Virus record (IMG/VR): IMGVR_UViG_3300020055_000003
Span: 124,001 to 188,000 of that record
Length of the DNA stretch: 64,000 bases
Strand: one strand, 5' to 3'
Source of the DNA: a virus
Below the pieces are notes generated by a model that was not told the DNA's origin, did no database searches, and worked only from the letters and a program-made list of their open reading frames with translations. Position 1 is the stretch's first letter. Each line of letters begins with the position of its first letter. Positions 5,760-12,523 of this stretch are shown here, piece by piece. Made by a program: the position numbers and the translations under genes.

Positions 5760-6113
5760 ATGAGAAGTATTATTTTGTCAGGTGCATTTGCACTTGTATT
5801 GGCAAGTTCGGCCGCAGCGATGGAACTTGGAAACGGTCTTTCATGGAACAATGAAGTGACAGCAGAAAGAAATTTGGAAACAGAAACAAATAGCTTTACA
5901 TTTGAAACTGATGTTGCATGGGATTTTGGATTGGGTACTTTAGAAGTCGGCCCAAATGTATTTGATCTTGAAAATATTGAATGGACTTCAACAGAATACC
6001 AAGTAACTATGCCAGTCAAATTTCTTGATGGCGCAGAAGTTTTTACAAAAACATCTACCAATAGTGATTGGGAAATTGGTGACGTAACAATCGGCGCATC
6101 TTTCACATTCTAA
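5760..6113 (+). CDS. Small secreted, outer-membrane-barrel-like protein (117 aa)
   Basis: The product starts with a clear Sec signal peptide: MRS, hydrophobic core IILSGAFALVLAS, and a small-residue cleavage region ending SAAA near residue 20. The mature part of about 97 residues is made of alternating strands and ends in VTIGASFTF. A C-terminal Phe preceded by alternating hydrophobics is the usual signature for outer-membrane beta-barrel assembly. AAAAAGGAATAACAAAA precedes the ATG. It lies 44 bases after the tmRNA and before a terminator, so both may share a transcript. A phage-encoded envelope protein could alter the host surface, for example in superinfection exclusion; this is inference. 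Confidence 0.75.
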   Translation: MRSIILSGAFALVLASSAAAMELGNGLSWNNEVTAERNLETETNSFTFETDVAWDFGLGTLEVGPNVFDLENIEWTSTEYQVTMPVKFLDGAEVFTKTSTNSDWEIGDVTIGASFTF

Positions 6114-6145
6114 ATATTTACAGGGTTGCTACTTAATAAGCACGC

Positions 6146-6172
6146 CTCCCCCCACGGTTAGGGGGAGATTTT
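6146..6172 (+). terminator. Rho-independent terminator after the secreted protein gene
   Basis: CTCCCCC (6146-6152) pairs with GGGGGAG (6161-6167) across a short loop, followed by ATTTTA. The hairpin closes the transcription unit that contains the tmRNA and the secreted protein. The T-tract is short, so termination may be partial. Confidence 0.65.
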
Positions 6173-6195
6173 ACACACAGACACAGGAGAAAAAA

Positions 6196-6417
6196 ATGTC
6201 TAATAAAAATCCTTTTGAAATTCGTTCCGAAATGCTTCAACTTGCCAAAGATTATATGGATCAGCAATATCACATGAATCGTGAGTTCGCGGAGAAAATG
6301 TATGAAGCAGGTAAAAGCTCTATGGAAGAGTGGCAAAAAGCCAATCAAATGTATTCAATGGATGAACTAATGGAAAAAGCAAAAGAAATGTATTCTTTTG
6401 TTTCTAAAAAAGACTAG
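6196..6417 (+). CDS. Small helical hypothetical protein (73 aa)
   Basis: CACAGGAGAAAAAAATG gives an excellent ribosome binding site. The 73-residue product is almost entirely helical and rich in Met, Glu, Lys and Tyr, with QQYHMNREFAEKMYEAGKSS in the middle. It has no membrane segment. It resembles small conserved unknowns of T4-like marine phages. It starts 23 bases after the terminator and probably depends on read-through or a late start. Confidence 0.7.
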   Translation: MSNKNPFEIRSEMLQLAKDYMDQQYHMNREFAEKMYEAGKSSMEEWQKANQMYSMDELMEKAKEMYSFVSKKD

Positions 6418-6427
6418 CTGAAATGCG

Positions 6428-6533
6428 GATGTCGGATACAAGTAAATCATATATATTTTAGTGGTTATGAATTTCTAAGATTGAAATATCAATAAACGGA
6501 AAATATAATTGAATAAAGCTTGTATCCAACATC
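6428..6533 (+). repeat. Long-range inverted repeat in the gap before the zinc-ribbon gene
   Basis: GATGTCGGATACAAG (6428-6442) is complementary to CTTGTATCCAACATC (6519-6533) with a single mismatch in 15 positions. The arms enclose 76 AT-rich bases without an ORF. The structure fills nearly the whole 137-base gap between two genes and resembles the closed-stem layout at 977-1088. It could be a small stable RNA or a leader structure of the 6555 gene. Confidence 0.55.
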
Positions 6534-6554
6534 TAAAAGTGAATAGAGGTAATA

Positions 6555-6842
6555 ATGCCATTATATACATTTAGATGTAAAAGTTGTAATCACGAATTTG
6601 AACATTCGTGTAAAATATCAGAGAGGGACGAAGCCCTACGTGGTTCTTGTCCGTCTTGCGTTCACCCCGAAAAATGTACATTAGAACAGATCATTACCAA
6701 AGTAAACATTGGTGATCCAACTGGTCGTGCAAAAGTTCCCCTTGAATTTAAAGAAAAAGTATTAGATAAGGTTGATGCTGTGCCAGGCGCTGCAAAACGT
6801 GAATCTAAATTTAATGTAGAGAGATCTGCCTCGGGGTATTAG
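6555..6842 (+). CDS. FmdB-like zinc-ribbon protein (95 aa)
   Basis: The N-terminus MPLYTFRCKSCNHEFEHSC is the FmdB-type zinc ribbon start (Y-x-F-x-C-x-x-C-x-x-x-F). CKSC at residues 8-11 and a second knuckle CPSC at about 32-35 complete a four-Cys zinc site. The remaining 60 residues are polar. Members in phages and bacteria are annotated as putative regulators, but the biochemical role is not established. TAGAGGTAATA precedes the ATG. Confidence 0.8.
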   Translation: MPLYTFRCKSCNHEFEHSCKISERDEALRGSCPSCVHPEKCTLEQIITKVNIGDPTGRAKVPLEFKEKVLDKVDAVPGAAKRESKFNVERSASGY

Positions 6843-6891
6843 ATATTTACAAGCTTACAATTAGTTTTCCCCCAACAATAGGAGTCTGATC

Positions 6892-7611
6892 GTGAGCAGA
6901 AGGTCTAAGAAAAATAGAAGTAGTAACAATAGATTAATTGGTTTAGATAGCAGGAGTACAGATTTAAAAAAAATTTTTCCAATGACACCAGCACAAGATA
7001 AAGTATTTTCTTCATTTGAACAAGGAAATCATTTATTCTTACATGGAGTTGCAGGCACAGGTAAAACTTTCGTTTCATTATATCTTGCATTGAATGAATT
7101 GCTTTCTAAAAGATCGATGTATAGAGAAATACAGATAATCAGAAGTGTAGTTCCAACAAGAGATATGGGATTCTTGCCCGGCACAGAAAAACAGAAAACA
7201 GAATCATATGAAGCACCATATAAAACAATTGTAAACGAATTGTTTCAGTGTGGCACAGCATATGAAAGTTTAAGAAAAACCAATTTAATTAATTTTAGTT
7301 CTACATCATTTATTCGTGGCCAAACATTTTACGATAGCATAATAATTGTTGATGAATGTCAAAATATGAACTTTCATGAACTAGATTCAGTAATTACTAG
7401 AATAGGAGATAATTGTTTAATAATATTCTGTGGAGACTTTAGACAGTCTGACTTCAGATGGGAAGATGAGAAAAATGGCATCAAAGAATTTATGAAAATT
7501 ATCAGAAAGATGTCACAGTTTTCATTCATAGAATTTGGCCAAGAGGACATTGTAAGGAGCGCACTAGTTAAAGATTACATTATAAATAAACTAGAACTAG
7601 GAATTGCGTAA
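6892..7611 (+). CDS. phoH: PhoH-like P-loop ATPase
   Basis: The 239-residue product has a Walker A motif GVAGTGKT (residues about 53-60) and a Walker B motif IIIVDECQN (about 150-158). FCGDFRQSD provides a sensor-like region, matching the PhoH/superfamily-1-helicase-like ATPase family. phoH is widespread in marine phages; its role is unclear, and RNA metabolism or phosphate-stress functions have been proposed. The start is a GTG at 6892 after AATAGGAGTCTGATC. The next gene starts at the base after its stop. Confidence 0.9.
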   Translation: MSRRSKKNRSSNNRLIGLDSRSTDLKKIFPMTPAQDKVFSSFEQGNHLFLHGVAGTGKTFVSLYLALNELLSKRSMYREIQIIRSVVPTRDMGFLPGTEKQKTESYEAPYKTIVNELFQCGTAYESLRKTNLINFSSTSFIRGQTFYDSIIIVDECQNMNFHELDSVITRIGDNCLIIFCGDFRQSDFRWEDEKNGIKEFMKIIRKMSQFSFIEFGQEDIVRSALVKDYIINKLELGIA

Positions 7612-7935
7612 ATGTCAAATGTAATAGATGCAGCAGAGTATTTCAGTATTAAGAAAGAACAGGGCCTCCCAACACTGGAGTCGATCAAAGATTATATTGA
7701 CTATGGAGATGAATCAGATCAAATTTGTCAGCATGTTATGTTGGATTTAATCGAAACATTATCTGTAGAATATGAATTTGAAACACAGGATTTGAGGTTC
7801 TTAGATGAATTAGCTTTTCTGCATCTAATACTACAAGCAATTGTTGACAGACAATTAGATATTGATAATCCATTTATTGAAGAGATGAATGTAGCAATTA
7901 GTAATTTGAAAAGGGAACATAAGAAAGAAGTATAA
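7612..7935 (+). CDS. Hypothetical protein between phoH and nuclease genes (107 aa)
   Basis: The gene abuts phoH and overlaps the following nuclease gene by one base (TAATG), so the three are probably co-translated. The product is an acidic helical protein beginning MSNVIDAAEYFSIKKEQGLP and has a hydrophobic helix in its second half (LDELAFLHLILQAIV). No catalytic motif is visible. A TATAAATA octamer at 7581-7588 lies inside the end of phoH, but could be chance. Confidence 0.7.
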   Translation: MSNVIDAAEYFSIKKEQGLPTLESIKDYIDYGDESDQICQHVMLDLIETLSVEYEFETQDLRFLDELAFLHLILQAIVDRQLDIDNPFIEEMNVAISNLKREHKKEV

Positions 7936-8609
7936 TGTTTAATCATGTTGATGTTGACTTACCGATTAATAAGCTTAGTCGAGTAAATGAAAATGGTAAA
8001 AGATGGTATCTAACACCAGACGGAAATAAGTATCCATCTATAACAACAGTCCTTTCGTGGTTTTCTGCGAAAGGACTTATGGAATGGAGAAAAAGAGTTG
8101 GTGAAGAGGTTGCCAATAAAATCACTACTCAAGCTGCCCGAAGTGGAACTAGTGTTCATCAAATGGCAGAAGATCATCTAAACAATTTAGAATGGAAATC
8201 AAAAAAGACTATGCCTAATGACATAGAAACTTTTTTGAAAATAAAACCTGTCTTAGATGAAAGAATTGATAATGTGTATGCACAGGAACATCCATTATAT
8301 TCAGATCATTTAGGACTGGCTGGGACGGTTGACTGTGTTGCCGAATTTGATGGTAAACTATCCATAATTGACTTCAAGACTTCTAGGCAAAGCATGATTG
8401 GAGATAAATATGGTAAGTTAGAAAAATATTTTTGTCAGGCTTCTGGTTACGCAGTGATGTTTGAGGAGAGATATAAAATGCCCATAAATAATTTAGTCAT
8501 TATTGCGGCGGTGGCAGACAAAGACGAACCAGAGGTTTTTGTGTCTAAACGAGATGTTCATATAAAAGAACTAATAAATATGACAGAAGAATATAAAAAT
8601 AGGTTTTAG
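7935..8609 (+). CDS. PD-(D/E)XK exonuclease, MGME1/RecB-like
   Basis: The 224-residue product carries the ordered motifs of RecB/MGME1-type nucleases. SITTVLSWF lies near residue 36, then GTSVHQMAEDHL (residues about 73-84, G-x-x-x-H-x-x-x-E), then GTVDCVAEFDGKLSIIDFKTS (about 131-151) with catalytic D...D-x-K, then a helix with QASGYAVMFEERY. The family degrades single-stranded or flapped DNA. In phages of this type it probably acts in replication, recombination or host-DNA breakdown. The start overlaps the preceding stop by one base. Confidence 0.85.
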   Translation: MFNHVDVDLPINKLSRVNENGKRWYLTPDGNKYPSITTVLSWFSAKGLMEWRKRVGEEVANKITTQAARSGTSVHQMAEDHLNNLEWKSKKTMPNDIETFLKIKPVLDERIDNVYAQEHPLYSDHLGLAGTVDCVAEFDGKLSIIDFKTSRQSMIGDKYGKLEKYFCQASGYAVMFEERYKMPINNLVIIAAVADKDEPEVFVSKRDVHIKELINMTEEYKNRF

Positions 8610-8619
8610 GAAAAAATAA

Positions 8620-9411
8620 ATGTCCAGAGTAGTTAGATTGGTTAGCGACAGAATTCCATTGGGAATTGAGCATCATCTTGGAGTTCTCTATGAGCCCCAA
8701 TATGAGGATGGGGCCCCTTTTGTTTGGGGGAATTTTTATTTATTTGGTGTTACCAGATTGGATAAAAACACTGATGATCTTGAGATTGTTCCAGAAAAAA
8801 CAGTTACTCTTAATTCACAAATTAGAGAAAAGAGAGTGACACTCGCGCCTGGCCAGACTGTAAAGTTAAAAGTTAATAATTCTTCTGTAGGAATTGCTAG
8901 AGTTGCTTTACTCATAAGTGCTAGCACTAGTGATGGGAGTGTGGATATAATTTTTGATGATAAAAATAAAACAGTTGTTCATACAAACGAAACTTCATGG
9001 ATGCAATATATTGATTTAACTCTGACGCCCGTAAAAGATTTTCCTACAGTTACATATTCCCTTTCGATAGATAGACAAATCGGAGAATGGGGATACAATT
9101 TAATTAATTCTACAAGTCCATATCCAAAATTTCCATCATCTCCACAATTAGTTGCTCAATGGGATACTAAAAAATTTGAAAATGTGAGTTGTACTATAGT
9201 TTTTGGACAAAGATTCGGAGAACGTCTGGGACAAACAAAAATTCATATCAATTCTATAGAAAGTAAATTTTTGATTTTGCCATATAGATGGAAAAATAGT
9301 GGATGTAGCAAAGCAGATATTGTATGTCATTTTGATGTATTGTCTGAAAATGGAGATGTTGCTAAATTTAAATGTAAAGAATTAGCAGGTATAGACGGCA
9401 TAAGTTATTAA
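8620..9411 (+). CDS. Beta-rich hypothetical protein (263 aa)
   Basis: The 263-residue product begins MSRVVRLVSDRIPLGIEHHLG and consists mostly of predicted beta strands. Its centre reads like an immunoglobulin/jelly-roll module (residues about 60-140, GQTVKLKVNNSSVGIARVAL), with a Cys-containing C-terminal part. There is no signal peptide or enzyme motif. It follows the nuclease gene with an 11-base gap, but its composition is closer to virion or fibre-associated proteins. I do not recognise the family. Confidence 0.65.
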   Translation: MSRVVRLVSDRIPLGIEHHLGVLYEPQYEDGAPFVWGNFYLFGVTRLDKNTDDLEIVPEKTVTLNSQIREKRVTLAPGQTVKLKVNNSSVGIARVALLISASTSDGSVDIIFDDKNKTVVHTNETSWMQYIDLTLTPVKDFPTVTYSLSIDRQIGEWGYNLINSTSPYPKFPSSPQLVAQWDTKKFENVSCTIVFGQRFGERLGQTKIHINSIESKFLILPYRWKNSGCSKADIVCHFDVLSENGDVAKFKCKELAGIDGISY

Positions 9412-9472
9412 AGCCGTATATTAATTACTATGTGAATTTGAAAAACAACTTAAAAACGAAAGGAGGTAATAC

Positions 9473-9703
9473 ATGGATATTATCAACAAAGTAAAAGGTT
9501 GGGCTGGCGCACTAGCTGAATTAGGTATTAGTGTCGCCGCGCTTATGATTGTAGTAGAAGTACTAGGTTTAGGTGCAATCCCATTCTTTCCAGAAGTGAG
9601 TGTAGTAAGCAATGTGAGTAATATGCTTGCTGTACTAGGCGCAGAAGGTCTTATGGGCTTGATTGCGATTTGGGTATTATGGGGAATTTGGAATCGCAAG
9701 TGA
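9473..9703 (+). CDS. Small two-helix membrane protein (76 aa)
   Basis: GAAAGGAGGTAATACATG is one of the strongest ribosome binding sites in the window. The product has two hydrophobic segments, about residues 10-38 (WAGALAELGISVAALMIVVE) and 52-73 (MLAVLGAEGLMGLIAIWVLWG), ending IWNRK. The size and topology would fit a holin, but an equally small relative follows at 9741 and there is no adjacent lysis gene. Function is uncertain. Confidence 0.65.
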   Translation: MDIINKVKGWAGALAELGISVAALMIVVEVLGLGAIPFFPEVSVVSNVSNMLAVLGAEGLMGLIAIWVLWGIWNRK

Positions 9704-9740
9704 TTCCAGACAATTAACTGATTAACAGAAAGGAGGTCAT

Positions 9741-9914
9741 ATGGTCGATAAGTTAAAAGACTGGACTATGGCTAGAAAAAATGAAAGAACTACTTGGGAT
9801 GGTATTCTTTTAGTAGTATTTGGAGTTTTATTGTTAATGGGAAGTCCATTAGTAAAACTCGCCGCATGGATAGCAATTCTTTGGGGCGTATGGACAATCT
9901 GGAAGTCAGAATAA
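9741..9914 (+). CDS. Small membrane protein (57 aa), similar in layout to its neighbour
   Basis: This frame runs from ATG 9741 to TAA 9912-9914 after the same GAAAGGAGGT ribosome binding site type used by the 9473 gene. The product begins MVDKLKDWTMARKNERTTWD, then has two closely spaced hydrophobic segments (GILLVVFGVLLLMG and LAAWIAILWGVWTIW) and ends KSE. Its Trp-rich end WGVWTIW parallels WVLWGIWN of the previous protein, suggesting distant paralogy. It may insert in the inner membrane; the role is unknown. Confidence 0.65.
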   Translation: MVDKLKDWTMARKNERTTWDGILLVVFGVLLLMGSPLVKLAAWIAILWGVWTIWKSE

Positions 9915-9918
9915 AGTC

Positions 9919-9969
9919 TTGACATAACTTGTATTATAGCGTATACTGTAAAAATATACGCTATAATAC
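9919..9969 (+). promoter_or_regulatory. Consensus promoter overlapped by a perfect 15-bp inverted repeat (gp33-gp59 unit)
   Basis: TTGACA (9919-9924), a 17-base spacer and TATACT (9942-9947) form a sigma70-type promoter. GTATTATAGCGTATA (9931-9945) and TATACGCTATAATAC (9955-9969) are perfect inverted repeats separated by 9 bases. The left arm covers the spacer and most of the -10 element. As DNA this is a strong operator candidate; as RNA only the right arm would lie in the transcript, which argues for an operator rather than an attenuator. GAAAGGAGATAGA and the gp33 ATG follow. Confidence 0.75.
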
Positions 9970-9982
9970 GAAAGGAGATAGA

Positions 9983-10207
9983 ATGTTAAAATTAAAAAGT
10001 TCAAAAGAATTTTGTGATGAAATTGAAAAGAATGTAAGTGAAATGAAAATGTCTTACATCGAAACAATCACGCATTACTGCGAAACTAATAATTTAGAAG
10101 TTGAAAATGTGACTCCACTTTTGAGTTCATTTATAAAAGAGAAAATCAAATACGAAGCAGAGGGTTTAAACTTAGTCAGAAAATCGACTCAGCGGCTACC
10201 TTTATGA
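9983..10207 (+). CDS. 33: gp33-like late-transcription coactivator
   Basis: The ATG at 9983 follows AAAGGAGATAGA. The 74-residue product matches the small gp33 family pattern: MSYIETITHYCETNNLEVENV (split in residues about 23-43), then helical FIKEKIKYEAEGLNLV and a terminal LPL. In T4, gp33 bridges the sliding clamp and host RNA polymerase to activate TATAAATA late promoters, several of which occur downstream here. The order 33-59-32 is the same as in T4, which supports the call. The stop overlaps the next gene (ATGA). Confidence 0.75.
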   Translation: MLKLKSSKEFCDEIEKNVSEMKMSYIETITHYCETNNLEVENVTPLLSSFIKEKIKYEAEGLNLVRKSTQRLPL

Positions 10208-10887
10208 GATACATGTCTAGTAGAAAAATAGATGATTTTGAAGCCTTTAAGATATATTTGGCAATGAAGAATCATTTCGCTGGTAAGTTTGATTTTAAGA
10301 AGTATAATGGTAAAGTAAATACAAAAAAAGAAACATATCTGAATAGAAAAGATAAAAAAACTTTTGAAGAACTTTCTAAAAGATATGACAAAAAAACCTT
10401 AGAAGAATTTTTACTTTCAGTTTTTGTTAATGTTACTGATAGTGGAAATTTAGCAATACATAGAAATGAATATATGTATTCTAAAAATCTACTTGATAAA
10501 GAATCGATTGAGATCTATAAAAACTGGAAAAAAAGAATACATAGTATCAGATACACTTTTAAATCGGATTGTGAAATTCTATTTTCTAGTGCATCAAATA
10601 AAGACTTAGAATTTCAAGATATTTTTAGGTCTTTAAAAGGACACTATCCTTTTATAGTACAACTGGAACAAAAAGGTGAAATTTGTTTAGAAACCTTAGT
10701 AATCTTTGAAAAGATTTTTGGTTTCTTGAAAAAAGTAAAGATTGATGATACAACTTACTGGCCGGTTTATTGTAAGAAGATAGACAAGTACATGTCTTTT
10801 TTAGATGTGGAACTTGATTATTATGTTGGAGTTATAAAGACTCTTTTGATTGAAGATTATTATGAAAATTATGGTAAATATATTTAA
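10204..10887 (+). CDS. 59: gp59-like loader of DNA helicase
   Basis: The 227-residue product contains FEAFKIYLAMKNHFAGKFDFKKYNGKVN (spanning residues about 12-39), the conserved N-terminal signature of T4 gp59, and is helical and lysine-rich throughout. gp59 binds fork DNA and gp32 and loads the replicative helicase gp41. It overlaps the gp33 gene by four bases and is followed by gp32, as in T4. A second in-frame ATG at 10213 could be the actual start. Confidence 0.85.
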   Translation: MRYMSSRKIDDFEAFKIYLAMKNHFAGKFDFKKYNGKVNTKKETYLNRKDKKTFEELSKRYDKKTLEEFLLSVFVNVTDSGNLAIHRNEYMYSKNLLDKESIEIYKNWKKRIHSIRYTFKSDCEILFSSASNKDLEFQDIFRSLKGHYPFIVQLEQKGEICLETLVIFEKIFGFLKKVKIDDTTYWPVYCKKIDKYMSFLDVELDYYVGVIKTLLIEDYYENYGKYI

Positions 10888-10895
10888 TTTACATC

Positions 10896-10924
10896 TTGAC
10901 ATACAACGAATATTGAGTTATATT
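10896..10924 (+). promoter_or_regulatory. Consensus sigma70-type promoter for gp32
   Basis: TTGACA (10896-10901), a 17-base spacer and TATATT (10919-10924) lie 46 bases upstream of the gp32 ATG. This is the third perfect TTGACA box with 17-base spacing in the first 11 kb and indicates early expression of gp32 by host polymerase. Confidence 0.75.
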
Positions 10925-10970
10925 AGAAAAATAAACAAACGCATACAACGCATATTAAGGAGAAAAATAT

Positions 10971-11876
10971 ATGTCTTTTGCAGCATTAAAAAAGAATCGT
11001 ACCAACTTTAGTAAACTTACAGAAGAGTTGGAAAAAACATCTCAACCACAATCAAATACATCATCTGTAGATGATCGTTTTTGGAAACCAACTATTGATA
11101 AGTCTGGTAACAGTTATGCTGTTATTCGATTTCTTCCACCAACTGATGGTGAAGACCTTCCTTGGGTTCGAGTTTTCAATCATGGGTTCAAAGGCCCTGG
11201 CGGTTGGTTAATTGATAATTGTCTTACTACTATTGGAAAGCCATGTCCTGTTTGTGAAAGCAATACAGAACTTTGGGGAACTGGTTCTCAAGACAATCAA
11301 AATCTGGCTAGGGATCGTAAACGTAAACTGAAATATATGTCTAATATTTACGTTGTTAAGGATCCAGCAAATCCAGAAAACGAAGGTAAAGTTTTCCTTT
11401 ATTCTTTCGGTAAAAAAATCTTTGATAAACTGAACGATATCATGCGTCCACAATTCGAAGATGAAGATCCAGTAAATCCATTTGATTTTTGGGAAGGTGC
11501 TAATTTTAAATTGAAGTATCGTACTGTTGATGGATATGGTAATTATGATAAATCTGAATTTGATCGCCAGTCTGCACTGTCAGAAGATGATGCAGAATTG
11601 GAATCAATTTATAATCAACAACACTCTTTAGAAGAGTTTGTAAGTCCTAGTAACTTTAAGTCTTATGAACAACTTAAAGAGCGTCTTGATAGAGTTCTTG
11701 GTAATACTGCTTCTATGACAAATGCAGATTATGATATGGATGAGTCAATCTCTGATACTCCAAGTTTTGCGAAACCTTCATTCAAGGAAGTACCAACACC
11801 AGAACTCGCTTCAGCATCTAGTGATGATGAAGATGATTCAATTTCATACTTCACACGTCTTGCTGAAGAAACTTAA
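10971..11876 (+). CDS. 32: gp32 single-stranded DNA-binding protein
   Basis: The 301-residue protein matches T4 gp32 in length and layout. It has a basic N-terminal B region (SFAALKKNRTNFSKL), then a core with OB-fold strands and a zinc site formed from HGFKGPGGWLIDNCLTTIGKPCPVC (His plus three Cys, residues about 67-91). A very acidic C-terminal tail follows (SSDDEDDSISYFTRL). gp32 coats single-stranded DNA at the fork and recruits gp59. AAGGAGAAAAATATATG is the ribosome binding site. It has its own promoter and terminator. Confidence 0.95.
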   Translation: MSFAALKKNRTNFSKLTEELEKTSQPQSNTSSVDDRFWKPTIDKSGNSYAVIRFLPPTDGEDLPWVRVFNHGFKGPGGWLIDNCLTTIGKPCPVCESNTELWGTGSQDNQNLARDRKRKLKYMSNIYVVKDPANPENEGKVFLYSFGKKIFDKLNDIMRPQFEDEDPVNPFDFWEGANFKLKYRTVDGYGNYDKSEFDRQSALSEDDAELESIYNQQHSLEEFVSPSNFKSYEQLKERLDRVLGNTASMTNADYDMDESISDTPSFAKPSFKEVPTPELASASSDDEDDSISYFTRLAEET

Positions 11877-11879
11877 AGG

Positions 11880-11949
11880 GTATACTAGATAGAATATCCC
11901 TGATGGCAGAGTAAGCCTCGCATCGAAAAGACTAGGTACACCAGAGCGG
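11880..11949 (+). ncRNA. Structured 3' untranslated region of gp32
   Basis: Between the gp32 stop and its terminator lie 70 bases with local complementarity. GGGTAT (11879-11884) with ATATCCC (11899-11905) pair with one bulge, and GATGGC with GCC and CATC (11907-11931 region) form a bulged hairpin. The segment could be retained as a 3'-derived small RNA of about 100 nt ending at the terminator. No known riboswitch signature was recognised. Confidence 0.3.
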
Positions 11950-11981
11950 AAGGTAGAGATTATATCTCTACCTTCTTTTTT
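11950..11981 (+). terminator. Strong Rho-independent terminator after gp32
   Basis: AAGGTAGAGA (11950-11959) pairs perfectly with TCTCTACCTT (11965-11974) across a 5-base loop and is followed by CTTTTTT. It is one of the two clearest intrinsic terminators in the window. Confidence 0.92.
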
Positions 11982-12050
11982 ACATAACGGGCATTCTCAA
12001 ATTTCATAGCTTAAACCCTTTTTTTTCTACAATTGCAAACTACATAATAA

Positions 12051-12063
12051 TGTATCAGATACA
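12051..12063 (+). other. Short palindrome upstream of the DUF1127 gene
   Basis: The gap from 11982 to 12092 holds no ORF. It contains a T-run, then the perfect palindrome TGTATC-A-GATACA about 30 bases before the DUF1127 start. A palindrome of this size near a start could be a regulator site, but no good -35/-10 pair was found around it. Confidence 0.35.
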
Positions 12064-12092
12064 CACATTTATCACATTAGGAGAATAAAAAA

Positions 12093-12338
12093 ATGTTTGA
12101 GACATTTGTAAGATTATATTCAAATTGGCAAAATAGATACGAGGCTGCTCGTAGTAAAAAAATTACTATTGATGAGTTGAGTAAACTTAACGATAAAGAT
12201 TTAGAAGATATTGGAATAAACAGAGGTGATATTCGTTTCATTGCAGATAAACATTATAACGACATTAGAGAAGAATATTTCAGAGATATTAGAGCTAGAG
12301 CAGATATGATAAATTCTAATTTAAGAGGATGGGTATAA
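12093..12338 (+). CDS. DUF1127 domain protein
   Basis: The 81-residue product contains DELSKLNDKDLEDIGINRGDI (spanning residues about 27-47), the hallmark L-x-D-x-x-L-x-D-I-G-I-x-R-G-D-I of DUF1127, a domain abundant in alphaproteobacteria. There, small DUF1127 proteins have been linked to RNA turnover and nutrient stress. The rest is Arg-rich and helical. TTAGGAGAATAAAAAA precedes the ATG, and the stop overlaps the next start by one base (TAATG). It is a likely host-derived regulator; its effect during infection is unknown. Confidence 0.85.
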   Translation: MFETFVRLYSNWQNRYEAARSKKITIDELSKLNDKDLEDIGINRGDIRFIADKHYNDIREEYFRDIRARADMINSNLRGWV

Positions 12339-12523
12339 TGACAGATACTTTATTTCATTTAAGAAATGAGATGTCCTCTATGGCGTCTAGTGTTTGGTCT
12401 GGGTTTTATAAATTCTGTGAAATTTCTGGTTATGCAAGAGCAGCATCAGCACTAGCCAGACAGGGATTGCACGAAGAAGCAAAAGCTTGCATGATGCAAG
12501 CGAAAAAACTGCGTACTAATTAA
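12338..12523 (+). CDS. Small helical protein paired with DUF1127 (61 aa)
   Basis: The ATG at 12338 shares a base with the DUF1127 stop; the upstream in-frame alternative at 12329 has no better ribosome binding site. The product contains YKFCEISGYARAASALARQG followed by a helical EEAKACMMQAKKL, reminiscent of the second half of some alphaproteobacterial DUF1127-associated proteins. It ends immediately against the oppositely oriented tape-measure gene, with no spacer. Probably works with the DUF1127 protein; inference from coupling only. Confidence 0.65.
   Translation: MTDTLFHLRNEMSSMASSVWSGFYKFCEISGYARAASALARQGLHEEAKACMMQAKKLRTN

Noticed and set aside
7581-7588. TATAAATA inside the end of phoH
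   Set aside because: The octamer is expected several times by chance in a sequence this AT-rich; only copies in intergenic gaps with correct spacing were accepted.
11880-11949. Known riboswitch in the gp32 3' region
   Set aside because: No recognisable conserved core of SAM, glutamine or preQ1 classes, and the position after a gene is unusual for a riboswitch.
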